Positions 36,561-44,788 of a stretch of 64,000 nucleotides of DNA are shown here, piece after piece. Source of the DNA: Bradyrhizobium sp. CB82 (lineage in GTDB: Bacteria > Pseudomonadota > Alphaproteobacteria > Rhizobiales > Xanthobacteraceae); contig NZ_CP121650.1 in assembly GCF_029714405.1 (NCBI RefSeq), positions 9,178,233-9,242,232 on the forward strand, given 5' to 3'. The notes under the pieces are model-generated. The model did no database searches, was not told the origin of the DNA, and saw only the letters and a program-made list of their open reading frames with translations. Both the position numbers and the translations under genes were made by a program. Every line of letters begins with the position of its first letter. The first letter of the stretch is position 1.

Positions 36561-36664
36561 ACCTCTCCCGCTTGCGGGAGAGGCCGGGAGAGGCCTCTCA
36601 CCTCTTGGGGGTTCTCGCCTGCGGAGATACCCTCTCCCCTGCCCTCCCCCGCAAGCGGGGGGGC
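36561..36664. repeat. Intergenic repeat, CCTCTCCCG-CTTGCGGG family
   Basis: CACCTCTCCCGCTTGCGGG and CCCTCCCCCGCAAGCGGGGG bound the element, with a central GGCCGGGAGAGGCC. It separates the receptor gene from the first ATPase gene of the same transporter and could lower expression of the downstream genes relative to the receptor, as REP elements do in other transport operons (inference). Confidence 0.65.
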
Positions 36665-36711
36665 GCACCGCGACCGCGGATCAATCCAGTTTCATCATTT
36701 CCAGACGTTCA

Positions 36712-37476
36712 ATGTCTCTCACCCTCGAAACCCGCGACCTGACCATCCGCTTCGGCGGCCATGTCGCGGTCAACAATGTGAGCTGCAGCTTCCGCCCGGG
36801 CGAGCTCACCGCCATCGTCGGCCCGAACGGCGCCGGCAAGACCACCTATTTCAACCTGATCTCGGGCCAGCTGCGCGCCTCGAGCGGCAGCATCTTGTTC
36901 GACGGCACCGACATCACCCAGCATTCGGCGCCGCTGCGCACCCGCGCGGGTCTGGGCCGCGCGTTCCAGCTCACCAACCTGTTTCCGAACTTGACGGTGG
37001 AAGAGAATGTCCGCCTCGCGGTGCAGGCAGCGAACGGCACGCATTACGACATGCTGCGTCCCTGGATGGTGCGGCGCGACCTGATCGCGCGCGCCGATAG
37101 CATCCTCGACCAGGTCGCGCTCGGCAGCCGTCGCGGCGTCACCGCGACCGCGCTGTCCCACGGCGACCAGCGCAAGCTCGAGGTCGCGCTGATGATCGCG
37201 CTGGAGCCAAAGGTCTTCATGTTCGACGAGCCGACCGCGGGCATGAGCATCGACGAGGTGCCGGTGGTGCTCAATCTCATCGCACAGCTCAAGCAGGACA
37301 GGAGCAGGATCATCCTCCTGGTCGAGCACAAGATGGACGTGGTGCGCTCGCTCGCCGACCGCATCATCGTGCTGCACAACGGCCAGCTCGTCGCCGACGG
37401 CATGCCTGCCGAGGTGATCGCCTCGCCGATCGTGCAGGAAGCCTATCTCGGCGTCGCCCCCAAGAAAGCGACATGA
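36712..37476 (+). CDS. Branched-chain-type ABC transporter ATPase (LivG-like)
   Basis: A 254-residue ATPase with Walker A GPNGAGKTT, the LivG-specific GLGRAFQLTNLFPNLTVEENVRLAVQ segment, signature LSHGDQRKLEVAL, Walker B VFMFDEPTAGMS and switch VEHKMDVVRSLADRI. The serine-poor LSHGDQRKLE signature is usual for this group. It is followed 9 bases later by the LivF-like gene. Confidence 0.92.
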   Translation: MSLTLETRDLTIRFGGHVAVNNVSCSFRPGELTAIVGPNGAGKTTYFNLISGQLRASSGSILFDGTDITQHSAPLRTRAGLGRAFQLTNLFPNLTVEENVRLAVQAANGTHYDMLRPWMVRRDLIARADSILDQVALGSRRGVTATALSHGDQRKLEVALMIALEPKVFMFDEPTAGMSIDEVPVVLNLIAQLKQDRSRIILLVEHKMDVVRSLADRIIVLHNGQLVADGMPAEVIASPIVQEAYLGVAPKKAT

Positions 37477-37485
37477 GAGCGCAGT

Positions 37486-38208
37486 ATGACCGACCTTCTG
37501 ACACTGTCCGGCGTGCACACCCATATCGGGCGCTATCACATCCTTCAGGGCATCGACCTCGAGGTCCCGCAGGGGCAGACCACCATGCTGCTCGGCCGCA
37601 ATGGTGCCGGCAAGACCACGACGCTGCGCACCATCATGGGCCTGTGGCAGGCCTCTTCCGGCGAGATCAGCCTCGCCGGCGAGCGCATCGAGGGTCGCGC
37701 CACGCCCGATATCGCGAGGCTCGGCGTCGGCTACGTGCCGGAAAGCATGGCGGTGTTCTCCGATCTCACGGTGAAGGAGAACCTGGTGCTGGCGGCGCGC
37801 GATGGCCCGCTCGACGACACCCAGCTCGACTGGATTTTTGGCTTCTTCCCCGCGCTGCGCCGCTTCTGGCTGTCGCGGGCCGGCAGTCTCTCGGGCGGAC
37901 AGAAGCAGATGCTGTCGATTGCGCGGGCCATCATCGAGCCGCGCAAGCTGCTCCTGATCGACGAGCCGACCAAGGGGCTCGCGCCCGCCATCGTCGTGGC
38001 GCTGATCGAGTGTCTGAAGGAGATCAAGCGCAAGGGCGCGACGATTCTCCTGGTCGAACAGAATTTCTTTGCCGCCCGCGAGCTCGGCGACAAAGTGCTG
38101 GTGATGGACAACGGCACCATCGTCCATCGCGGCGAGATGGCGGCGCTCGCCGCCGACGTACCGCTCCAGGAGCGGCTGCTCGGCCTGAGCCTGGAGGCGC
38201 ATCAATGA
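37486..38208 (+). CDS. Branched-chain-type ABC transporter ATPase (LivF-like)
   Basis: A 240-residue ATPase with Walker A GRNGAGKTT, LGVGYVPESMAVFSDLTVKENL (LivF type), signature LSGGQKQMLSIARA and Walker B LLLIDEPTKGLAP. Its stop overlaps the start of the next permease gene by 4 bases (ATGA), so translation is coupled. Forms the ATPase pair with the preceding gene. Confidence 0.92.
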   Translation: MTDLLTLSGVHTHIGRYHILQGIDLEVPQGQTTMLLGRNGAGKTTTLRTIMGLWQASSGEISLAGERIEGRATPDIARLGVGYVPESMAVFSDLTVKENLVLAARDGPLDDTQLDWIFGFFPALRRFWLSRAGSLSGGQKQMLSIARAIIEPRKLLLIDEPTKGLAPAIVVALIECLKEIKRKGATILLVEQNFFAARELGDKVLVMDNGTIVHRGEMAALAADVPLQERLLGLSLEAHQ

Positions 38209-39215
38209 CCGACCTTGCCGCAACCGATCCGCTGCCGAAGCCCAGGCGCGACATCGCGCCGATCCTGCTGCCGATTGCCCTCGCGCTCGCCATGATCCCC
38301 TTCGTCGGCTCGACCAGCTCCTGGCTGACGCTGACCGCCGCGAGTCTCGCCATGGGCATGATGATCTTCATCATGGCTTCGGGGCTGACGCTGGTGTTCG
38401 GCCTGATGGACGTGCTCAATTTCGGCCACGGCGCCTTCATCGCGGTCGGCGCCTATGTGGCGACGCTGATCCTGCTGCCGTTCGCGGCCGCGATGCAGGC
38501 GGATTCGCTTTTGATGAACCTTGCGGTGCTGACGCCGGCCGCGCTGCTCTCGATGGCGGTGTCCGGCGCCCTCGGCCTGGTCGTCGAGCGCGTCTTGATC
38601 CTCCCTGTCTACGGCCAGCACCTGAAGCAGATTTTGATGACGACCGGCGGCCTGATCGTCGCCGAGCAGACGCTTTATGCCGCGTGGGGCCCGCAGATCA
38701 TCCCGCTGCCGCTGCCGACCTCGCTGCGCGGCTCGTTCATCATCGGCGACGTCGCGATCGCAAAATACCGCCTGCTCGCGATGCTGGTCGGCCTCGTCGT
38801 GTTCGTCGCGATCCAGCTCGTGCTCAACCGCAGCAAGCTCGGCCTCCTGATCCGCGCCGGCGTCGAGAACCGCGAGATGGTGGAGGCGCTCGGCTATCGC
38901 ATCCGCCGCCTGTTCCTCGGCGTGTTCATGACGGGATCGGCGCTGGCCGGCCTCGGCGGCATCATGTGGGCGCTCTATCGCGAACAGGTCCACGCCTCCA
39001 TGAGCGACGATCTCACCGTGCTGATCTTCATCGTCGTCATCATCGGCGGCTTAGGCTCGATCGGCGGCTGCTTCATCGGCGCGCTTCTGGTCGCCATGGT
39101 CGCCAATTACGGCGGCTTCCTGGTGCCGAAGCTCGCCCTCGTGTCCAACATCCTGCTGATGGTCGCCGTTCTGATGTGGCGGCCGCGCGGCCTCTATGCG
39201 GTGACCAGCCGATGA
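38205..39215 (+). CDS. Branched-chain-type ABC transporter permease (LivH-like)
   Basis: A 336-residue inner-membrane protein with about eight to nine hydrophobic segments. LTLVFGLMDVLNFGHGAFIAVGAYVA is the family signature, and REMVEALGYRIRRLFLGVFMTGSALAGLGGI includes the ATPase-contact loop. The start at MTDLAATDP overlaps the stop of the LivF-like gene; the longer open frame upstream is not coding. It overlaps the next permease by 4 bases. Confidence 0.92.
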   Translation: MTDLAATDPLPKPRRDIAPILLPIALALAMIPFVGSTSSWLTLTAASLAMGMMIFIMASGLTLVFGLMDVLNFGHGAFIAVGAYVATLILLPFAAAMQADSLLMNLAVLTPAALLSMAVSGALGLVVERVLILPVYGQHLKQILMTTGGLIVAEQTLYAAWGPQIIPLPLPTSLRGSFIIGDVAIAKYRLLAMLVGLVVFVAIQLVLNRSKLGLLIRAGVENREMVEALGYRIRRLFLGVFMTGSALAGLGGIMWALYREQVHASMSDDLTVLIFIVVIIGGLGSIGGCFIGALLVAMVANYGGFLVPKLALVSNILLMVAVLMWRPRGLYAVTSR

Positions 39216-40282
39216 TGATCCTGTCAGGCGACCCGCCGCGGAGCCGCGTTCTCACCCTCATTCTCGTCGTCATCATCCTGGCGCTGGCGGCGACGCCCTA
39301 TCTGTTTCCTGGCGCGAAAGCGATGAATGTCGCGGCCAAGATCTGCATCTTTGCGGCGCTCGTTGCCTCCTACGACCTGCTGCTCGGCTACACCGGTACG
39401 GTGTCGTTCGCCCACACCATGTTCTACGGCATCGGCAGCTACGCGATCGCGATCGCGCTCTATTCCATGGGACCGAACTGGGGCGCGGTTGCAACCGGCT
39501 TCGTCATCGGCCTGCCGCTCGCGGCGCTGCTGGCGCTTGCAATCGGGCTGTTCTCGCTGCGCGTCGCGGCGATCTTCTTTGCCATGATCACGCTCGCGGT
39601 CGCCTCCGCCTTCCAGGTGCTCGCTTCGCAGCTCTCCTGGCTGACCGGCGGCGAGGACGGACGGAGCTTTCAGCTTCCGGAATTGCTGCGGCCGGGCACC
39701 GTGCTGATCCCGAAGAGTCTTGCCGGCTTCGAGTTCAACGGCCGGACCCTGACCTTCTACCTCGTCTTCGCCGCGTCGGCCCTGATGATCCTCGCGCTCT
39801 TACGCGTGGTGAACTCGCCGTTCGGCCGCGTGCTCCAGGCGATCCGCGAGAACCGCTTTCGCGCCGAGGCGCTCGGCTTCCGCACCGTCTTCCACCTTAC
39901 CTATGCCAATTGCCTCGCGGCGCTGGTGGCCGCCAGTGCCGGCATCCTGAATGCGCTCTGGCTACGTTACGCAGGGCCCGACACCTCGCTCAGCTTCTCG
40001 ATCATGCTCGACATTCTCCTGATGGTCGTGATCGGCGGGATGGGCACGATCTACGGCGCGATCATCGGCGCGACCATCTTCATCCTCGCGCAAAACTATC
40101 TTCAGTCGCTGATGGGCGTTGCCTCGAAGGCCGCGGCTGAGGCCGGCCTGCCGTTGCTGCCGGGTCTGCTGCACCCGGATCGCTGGCTGCTGTGGCTCGG
40201 GCTGCTGTTCATTGCGAGTGTCTACTTCTTTCCGACCGGCGTGGTCGGACGTCTGCGCAATGCCGGCACCAAGAAGGCGTGA
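39212..40282 (+). CDS. Branched-chain-type ABC transporter permease (LivM-like)
   Basis: A 356-residue permease with LLLGYTGTVSFAHTMFYGIGSYAIAIAL near the N-terminus and NPFGRVLQAIRENRFRAEALGF-like contact loop (NSPFGRVLQAIREN), both typical of LivM. Two overlapping ATGs (39212 and 39215) are possible; the first gives an ATGA overlap with the upstream gene. Last gene of the transporter operon. The 327 bases to the tRNA gene hold no gene that I can support, only a short tandem GCTATTGCCTGG duplication near 40380. Confidence 0.92.
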   Translation: MMILSGDPPRSRVLTLILVVIILALAATPYLFPGAKAMNVAAKICIFAALVASYDLLLGYTGTVSFAHTMFYGIGSYAIAIALYSMGPNWGAVATGFVIGLPLAALLALAIGLFSLRVAAIFFAMITLAVASAFQVLASQLSWLTGGEDGRSFQLPELLRPGTVLIPKSLAGFEFNGRTLTFYLVFAASALMILALLRVVNSPFGRVLQAIRENRFRAEALGFRTVFHLTYANCLAALVAASAGILNALWLRYAGPDTSLSFSIMLDILLMVVIGGMGTIYGAIIGATIFILAQNYLQSLMGVASKAAAEAGLPLLPGLLHPDRWLLWLGLLFIASVYFFPTGVVGRLRNAGTKKA

Positions 40283-40609
40283 CGCGTTCGGCGGAGACCA
40301 GCGGCGCGCCCGGCCGGCGTTGCCGCCTCCGAAATGACCGGACAAGCAAGCTCTGGCAGCCTTCCACGAGATGAAGTGCTATTGCCTGGCGCTATTGCCT
40401 GGCTGATCTCGTCGCCCCGATCTGCCCGAGCAGCTCGGGGCGGCCGTAACCCCGTCATCTCCGCCGAAGCCATGCTGGCCGAATTCGCCCGCCTCGTCGC
40501 GGGATTCGGGGGGTTCCGGCCCCGGCGGCGCGCAGGTCCGGCCGGGGCAGACAAGAACGCCGAGCCGAGGTTGCCCACCCCGCGCCAATCGGCTAAATGA
40601 GGCCTCACT

Positions 40610-40686
40610 GCACCCGTAGCTCAGCTGGATAGAGCGTTGCCCTCCGAAGGCAAAGGTCACACGTTCGAATCGTGTCGGGTGCGCCA
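40610..40686 (+). tRNA. tRNA-Arg (anticodon CCG)
   Basis: A full cloverleaf of 77 bases: acceptor GCACCCG / CGGGTGC, D-arm GCTC-AGCTGGATA-GAGC, anticodon stem TTGCC / GGCAA with loop CTCCGAA (anticodon CCG), T-arm ACACG-TTCGAAT-CGTGT, discriminator G and encoded CCA. It reads CGG arginine codons. The unusual peptide gene cluster begins 62 bases downstream on the opposite strand. Confidence 0.97.
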
Positions 40687-40748
40687 TTTCCCCAACTCTC
40701 ATGATCATTGCGAGCGGCGTTGAACCGAGAAGCTGCGCGGCCGCGTTG

Positions 40749-41264
40749 TCACTTGCCCGAAAAGAAATGTCGGCTAACCCGCTCAAGCGCAGCATCCGGG
40801 CCAAGAGTGCCGGTGTCCACAATGAACAGCCGGTACCTTGCGGCGATGTCGGCAAATATCCTGCAGAACCGCCCATGGTCCTCGGCAGACCAGATATCGC
40901 GGCCGCGCTCCGCTAAGCGCACGACCGTCAGATCGGCTGGAGACCAGCAAATCACCGTCCGCTCCGCGAATGGTAGGCGATCGGGCCAGTTGCTGCCATC
41001 GAGCAAGGACAGTGTCGAGGGAATCAGTCGATCGAACACCGTCGGGCGTTCCGCGTTCTGTTCAACGGCGTGATCGCTGATGATCCGTCGGAACGCCAGC
41101 AAATCGGTGGTCCGGCCCTTCCGATAAAGCCACGCATTGACCTCGCCCGTCACACCATCAAACGGCTTCACATAGGCCAAGCCCAGGCTTGCGGCGATGG
41201 AACGGGCCAGCGTCGTCTTGCCGGAGCCGGCATGGCCATCGATGATGATGCTCTGTGGATGCAT
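40749..41264 (-). CDS. Small P-loop kinase/ATPase in the peptide cluster
   Basis: A 171-residue protein with a Walker A loop [20 protein letters not shown] (Gly10-Thr18) and a compact size like nucleoside or shikimate-type kinases. [14 protein letters not shown] segment and [11 protein letters not shown] (lid-like arginines) are seen; the acceptor is unknown. It is the last gene of the minus-strand operon, 36 bases behind the PurC-like gene. Nucleotide or small-molecule phosphorylation is the family-level expectation; the role in the pathway is inference. Confidence 0.7.
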   Translation of the reverse strand: MHPQSIIIDGHAGSGKTTLARSIAASLGLAYVKPFDGVTGEVNAWLYRKGRTTDLLAFRRIISDHAVEQNAERPTVFDRLIPSTLSLLDGSNWPDRLPFAERTVICWSPADLTVVRLAERGRDIWSAEDHGRFCRIFADIAARYRLFIVDTGTLGPDAALERVSRHFFSGK

Positions 41265-41300
41265 GGCATGATCGGAAAATGCGGCACGCCGACCGCCGCT

Positions 41301-42107
41301 CTATGCGGCGATCAGGTCCAGAAATTGCCGCCAGCCGTCGCTTACTTCGGCCCGGGAGCGGCCCTTTCGCCACAGATCCTTGTCAAGGTCGCTGCCCAAA
41401 TATTTGCAACGCATGCAGTCGGGAGAGACTTCTCCGAAAATGGTGCGTCCGCTGGCGTCGATGAAGAAGCAGATATCCAGGATTTCGATCCGGCGCTTGG
41501 AGAGGAATGAGCGCAACGCCCCGAAGGCGGCGAGCGCGGTTTCCGTGGCGGCCTCGATGTCGATGAACCGGTTCGCCAGCCAGAGCGGCATGCACTCGTC
41601 CTTGTGGGGCAGCGGATTTCGCCAATCGAAACGCACATAGGCCGGATGTTGTGCTCCGATCCGGAGTGGCAGGCCGTCGCGAGTCCGATGCTCGGTGATG
41701 CCGTGGTAGAGGTGGACAGGCGTGCCGACAAGGGCTGCCTTGACGATGGTTTCGACCGGAGGCGCGTCGACATAGGGGGCGACGTAACAGTCATGGGCGA
41801 CGTCGAGCACTCCGATGCTGAGACCCGCATCGCGCAGCACTTGCCACAGGATGGCGCTGGCGGACAGTCGCAGCGCCTCGGTCCCCTCGACCGATTCATA
41901 CCGATTGGCGCTCATCGAATAGATCGTCGGCTTGAACTTGATAGCGACAAGGCCCGGCGCGAGTTCACGCAGAATCTTGGACTCGCCCTCCTGGACCAGA
42001 GGGAGAGCGTCGAACCGCGCGCTTGCGTCCGCCGCAAGTCCCGCGGACGCAATCGGGCCGAATTCCGGAGCTGTCAGAGTCAGGGCTGCCAAGTTTTCTC
42101 GCGCCAT
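41301..42107 (-). CDS. PurC (SAICAR synthetase)-like protein
   Basis: A 268-residue relative of phosphoribosylaminoimidazole-succinocarboxamide synthase. Matching blocks are EGESKILRELAPGLVAIKFKPT (residues 40-61), FIDASGRTIFGEVSPDCMR (215-233, cf. PurC DEISPDTCR) and LDKDLWRKG (241-249). The PurC block around EvvVRN is replaced by AYVRFDWRNPLPHKDE (156-171). PurC joins a carboxylate to aspartate using ATP, so an amide-forming ligase acting on another substrate is likely. The genome's true purC is expected elsewhere; this copy is divergent and lies in the peptide operon. Confidence 0.72.
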   Translation of the reverse strand: MARENLAALTLTAPEFGPIASAGLAADASARFDALPLVQEGESKILRELAPGLVAIKFKPTIYSMSANRYESVEGTEALRLSASAILWQVLRDAGLSIGVLDVAHDCYVAPYVDAPPVETIVKAALVGTPVHLYHGITEHRTRDGLPLRIGAQHPAYVRFDWRNPLPHKDECMPLWLANRFIDIEAATETALAAFGALRSFLSKRRIEILDICFFIDASGRTIFGEVSPDCMRCKYLGSDLDKDLWRKGRSRAEVSDGWRQFLDLIAA

Positions 42108-42151
42108 GTCGCCGTCTCCACCACACCGGTTTCCGCCGTTCCGATCCCGCT

Positions 42152-43363
42152 CTAGCCGCGCCTTGCGACCACATAGGTCAAGGGTTCACTCTTGAACACC
42201 GTCTGGATCCAGAAACCGCAGGCCAGCAGCATCTGAACGCAGCGCATTTGGCCGAGGCGGATCTTGTAGTAGCTGTCCTGCCCAAATTCCCAGTCCTTCT
42301 CGCCGCGCACCGTGATGATGTCGGTCGAAGACACGAAATACGGGCCCGCCTCGGCAATGACGGTCGTGAACAGTCGGTCCTGATCGAGCCGAACGGGATA
42401 AGCCTGGGGCGCACCCGTCGGGCTGACCGGCCCGCTCATGTCGCGCCAGGATAGGATAAGTGGCCCGCCGGACTTCAGGACCGACATCACGTTGGCAAAC
42501 AGCCGGTACACCTCCTGCTCGTTGCCCAGATGCGTGAGCGTGTCGCCCATGCACACGACGATGTCGAACGGCGCGGCCTTGGCGTAGGTTGCCGGATTGA
42601 GCATGTCGCCCTGGACCGGTTGCACCGGCAGGTCCTTGGCATGCTTCTCCAACTCGGCCAGCAGGCATGCGCTTAGATCGACCGCGGTCACCGAAAATCC
42701 GGCCGTGGCGAGCGGCACCGACTGGACTCCGGTTCCGGCTCCGAGATCGAGCGCGGTGGCGCCGTCGGCGCCGATGATCTTCAACTCGGTAAAGAGCCTG
42801 GCCGATGCATCGGCCGCCTGGTCGAAGCCGCCGAGCATCCAGTCGTAGTACTTGCACAGCAGCTTGTCGTAATGGGTGACAACGGATTGTGCCGAGACGC
42901 TGCAGGTAGGCGGGAAAGCGGTCGGCGCTGGCTCCATGTTGAGAACTCCTGGCGTTGCCGGATCGGCGTGGACGGCCCCGAGCTGGGACAAGGCGTGGCC
43001 GGCATAGCCCAGCTCTGCGGAACGCGCTTGGTAATGTGCACGCTCAAGGTCAATTCCGTAGTGCAGGGACAGCCGAATTAGCCAATGCAGGATGTCCGCG
43101 AGTTCGTTCGCAACGTCGTCCTTGTCGGTCGCGTAGGCCGGATGATGGTCGCGGTCCGGAAGGTAGTAGCGTTCAAATGTCAGAATTCGGCGCGCGAGAT
43201 CACCCACCTGCTTGCTCAACTCGAGCGCCGCGACCTCGACGGACCAAGGACGACGCTGCACCCGGTCGAACGCAGCAATCACCTGGCGAGTGAGCTCCAC
43301 CATGTCGGCGAAGCGCGTTCCCGTCGCGAGATTGCCGTCAGGATTGTGCGGACGAAAGTTCAT
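42152..43363 (-). CDS. MazG-like domain fused to a SAM-dependent methyltransferase
   Basis: A 403-residue two-domain protein. Residues about 15-125 look like a MazG/dUTPase-like all-alpha pyrophosphohydrolase (WSVEVAALELSKQVGDLAR, then DDVANELADILHWLIRLSLHYGIDLERA with the E-x-x-D metal motif). From about residue 160 a Rossmann methyltransferase follows, with motif I LDLGAGTGVQSVPLA (206-220), acidic VDLS (229-232) and motif II-like DIVVCMGDTLTHL. I do not recall this fusion as a known family. Its start overlaps the end of the radical SAM gene by 26 bases. Confidence 0.78.
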   Translation of the reverse strand: MNFRPHNPDGNLATGTRFADMVELTRQVIAAFDRVQRRPWSVEVAALELSKQVGDLARRILTFERYYLPDRDHHPAYATDKDDVANELADILHWLIRLSLHYGIDLERAHYQARSAELGYAGHALSQLGAVHADPATPGVLNMEPAPTAFPPTCSVSAQSVVTHYDKLLCKYYDWMLGGFDQAADASARLFTELKIIGADGATALDLGAGTGVQSVPLATAGFSVTAVDLSACLLAELEKHAKDLPVQPVQGDMLNPATYAKAAPFDIVVCMGDTLTHLGNEQEVYRLFANVMSVLKSGGPLILSWRDMSGPVSPTGAPQAYPVRLDQDRLFTTVIAEAGPYFVSSTDIITVRGEKDWEFGQDSYYKIRLGQMRCVQMLLACGFWIQTVFKSEPLTYVVARRG

Positions 43364-44762
43364 TTCCGCGCTCCCCCGCGCCGACAGTCGGAGCCAGATC
43401 GGTTACGCCATATTTGTTGGCATAACTCTTCCCGTCCGCCAGCGTCGACAGAATGTGCGTGAGCTCGCGGTAGGTCTGGGCGCAGCTCTCGGGATCCTTC
43501 GAGAAGACCGTGCCGTTGTGACGGGCGGCGCGAACCAGACAGCTGCTGGAGCAGTTGGTCCGGAACGAGCAGCTCTTGCAGCTTTCGTTCGTATTCTCGT
43601 GTGTGCGCGTGCGCAGGCGCGCCACCTGATCCCAGTCGAGATTGAAGCTCCTTGTCGCGCGGTCGTAGCTGCCGATCAGCAATTCCGGCACACCATTGTG
43701 CTCGTTCAGCACTTCCACGCAGGTGCTGACGTTTCCGTTCGGCCCGACCACCATATTGAGTCCGCAGGCGCCGCAATACAGATCGGTGAAATAATCGACC
43801 TCATCGGTCACCCCGATCATCTCCATGCCATAGGTCTGGGCGATCGGCACCGCTTCCGAAAACAGCCGGTCATAGTGCTCGCGGTTGAGTGGGTCCATGT
43901 TGTTCATCGAGCAGGCCGTAACATAGGCCATGGGCAAGAGGCGCACCTGGGTGAGGCCGCCGATTCCACCGAGGAAATGCACGATCTCGTGCATCTGATC
44001 GACGCTGAATGGCGTGATCACCACGTTCATCCGCTTGAGCTTCCCGGCCGCCTGGAAAATCTCGAGGCTCCGCATCGTGTTGTCGAACGTCGCGCCGCCG
44101 TTTTGTCGCGGGCGCTGGTGATTGTGAATCTCAGGCGGCCCGTCCAGGGAGAGGCTGATGTGGTCGAAGTTTTCCGCTACCCATTCGGCACGTTCGCGGG
44201 AATAGACGCCGTTCGTCGATACGCGGCAGAACAGCTGGGCACCCCGCTTGCTCGCAACCGCTCGCGCGTGTTCGACGGCGGTCTTGACTGCCTTGAAGTT
44301 GACCAACGGCTCGCCCGCGCCATGGAACTGCAACGTGTAGCTCGGGTAGGGGGCCGCGTTGGCGAAATAGAAATCGACGGCATCGACGGCTATTTCCGGG
44401 GTCATCCATCCCTCGACCCCTCCTGGTCCCTCCGCGGTGATGCCGGTGCAATAGCCGCATTTGAGGTTGCAGTGTGAGGACGGGCACAGCACCAGCACAT
44501 TGTGGAACTTGCCTTCCGGAAAAGTCGCCGGCGCCTCGTCCTGAACGTCTCCCATCACAAATCTGACGATCTCGAAGATGCGCGGCCGGTCAGCCAGCGG
44601 CACCGCCTCCTCGCGCATCGCGGCGTACAGATTGGCGCCCCGCTCGACCCGCTGGGCAACCCGGCCGACCACGGCCGGGCATCTGTTGGAGATGCGCTTG
44701 TGCTTGGAATTGAACAGAACGCATTCGGAATCGCCAAGCCACATTGTTCGCAGGCTGACCAT
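43338..44762 (-). CDS. Radical SAM/SPASM peptide-modifying enzyme
   Basis: A 474-residue enzyme. The [4Fe-4S] cluster motif is CNLKCGYC (Cys98, 102, 105), followed by the SAM-binding TLQFHGAGEPLVN. The C-terminus is a complete seven-cysteine SPASM domain: C-x9-G-x4-C (CGLNMVVGPNGNVSTC), then C-x2-C-x5-C-x3-C (CKSCSFRTNCSSSC) and a last Cys in DPESC. About 90 residues precede the radical SAM core. The ATG at 44762 has GGAG...AAAGAG upstream; the frame is open further through the repeats of the peptide gene, but that is a by-product of the repeat. It starts 26 bases after the peptide gene ends, so the peptide is its likely substrate. Confidence 0.88.
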   Translation of the reverse strand: MVSLRTMWLGDSECVLFNSKHKRISNRCPAVVGRVAQRVERGANLYAAMREEAVPLADRPRIFEIVRFVMGDVQDEAPATFPEGKFHNVLVLCPSSHCNLKCGYCTGITAEGPGGVEGWMTPEIAVDAVDFYFANAAPYPSYTLQFHGAGEPLVNFKAVKTAVEHARAVASKRGAQLFCRVSTNGVYSRERAEWVAENFDHISLSLDGPPEIHNHQRPRQNGGATFDNTMRSLEIFQAAGKLKRMNVVITPFSVDQMHEIVHFLGGIGGLTQVRLLPMAYVTACSMNNMDPLNREHYDRLFSEAVPIAQTYGMEMIGVTDEVDYFTDLYCGACGLNMVVGPNGNVSTCVEVLNEHNGVPELLIGSYDRATRSFNLDWDQVARLRTRTHENTNESCKSCSFRTNCSSSCLVRAARHNGTVFSKDPESCAQTYRELTHILSTLADGKSYANKYGVTDLAPTVGAGERGNELSSAQS

Positions 44763-44788
44763 CTCTTTTGCTCCAGGGCTTGGTCGGT

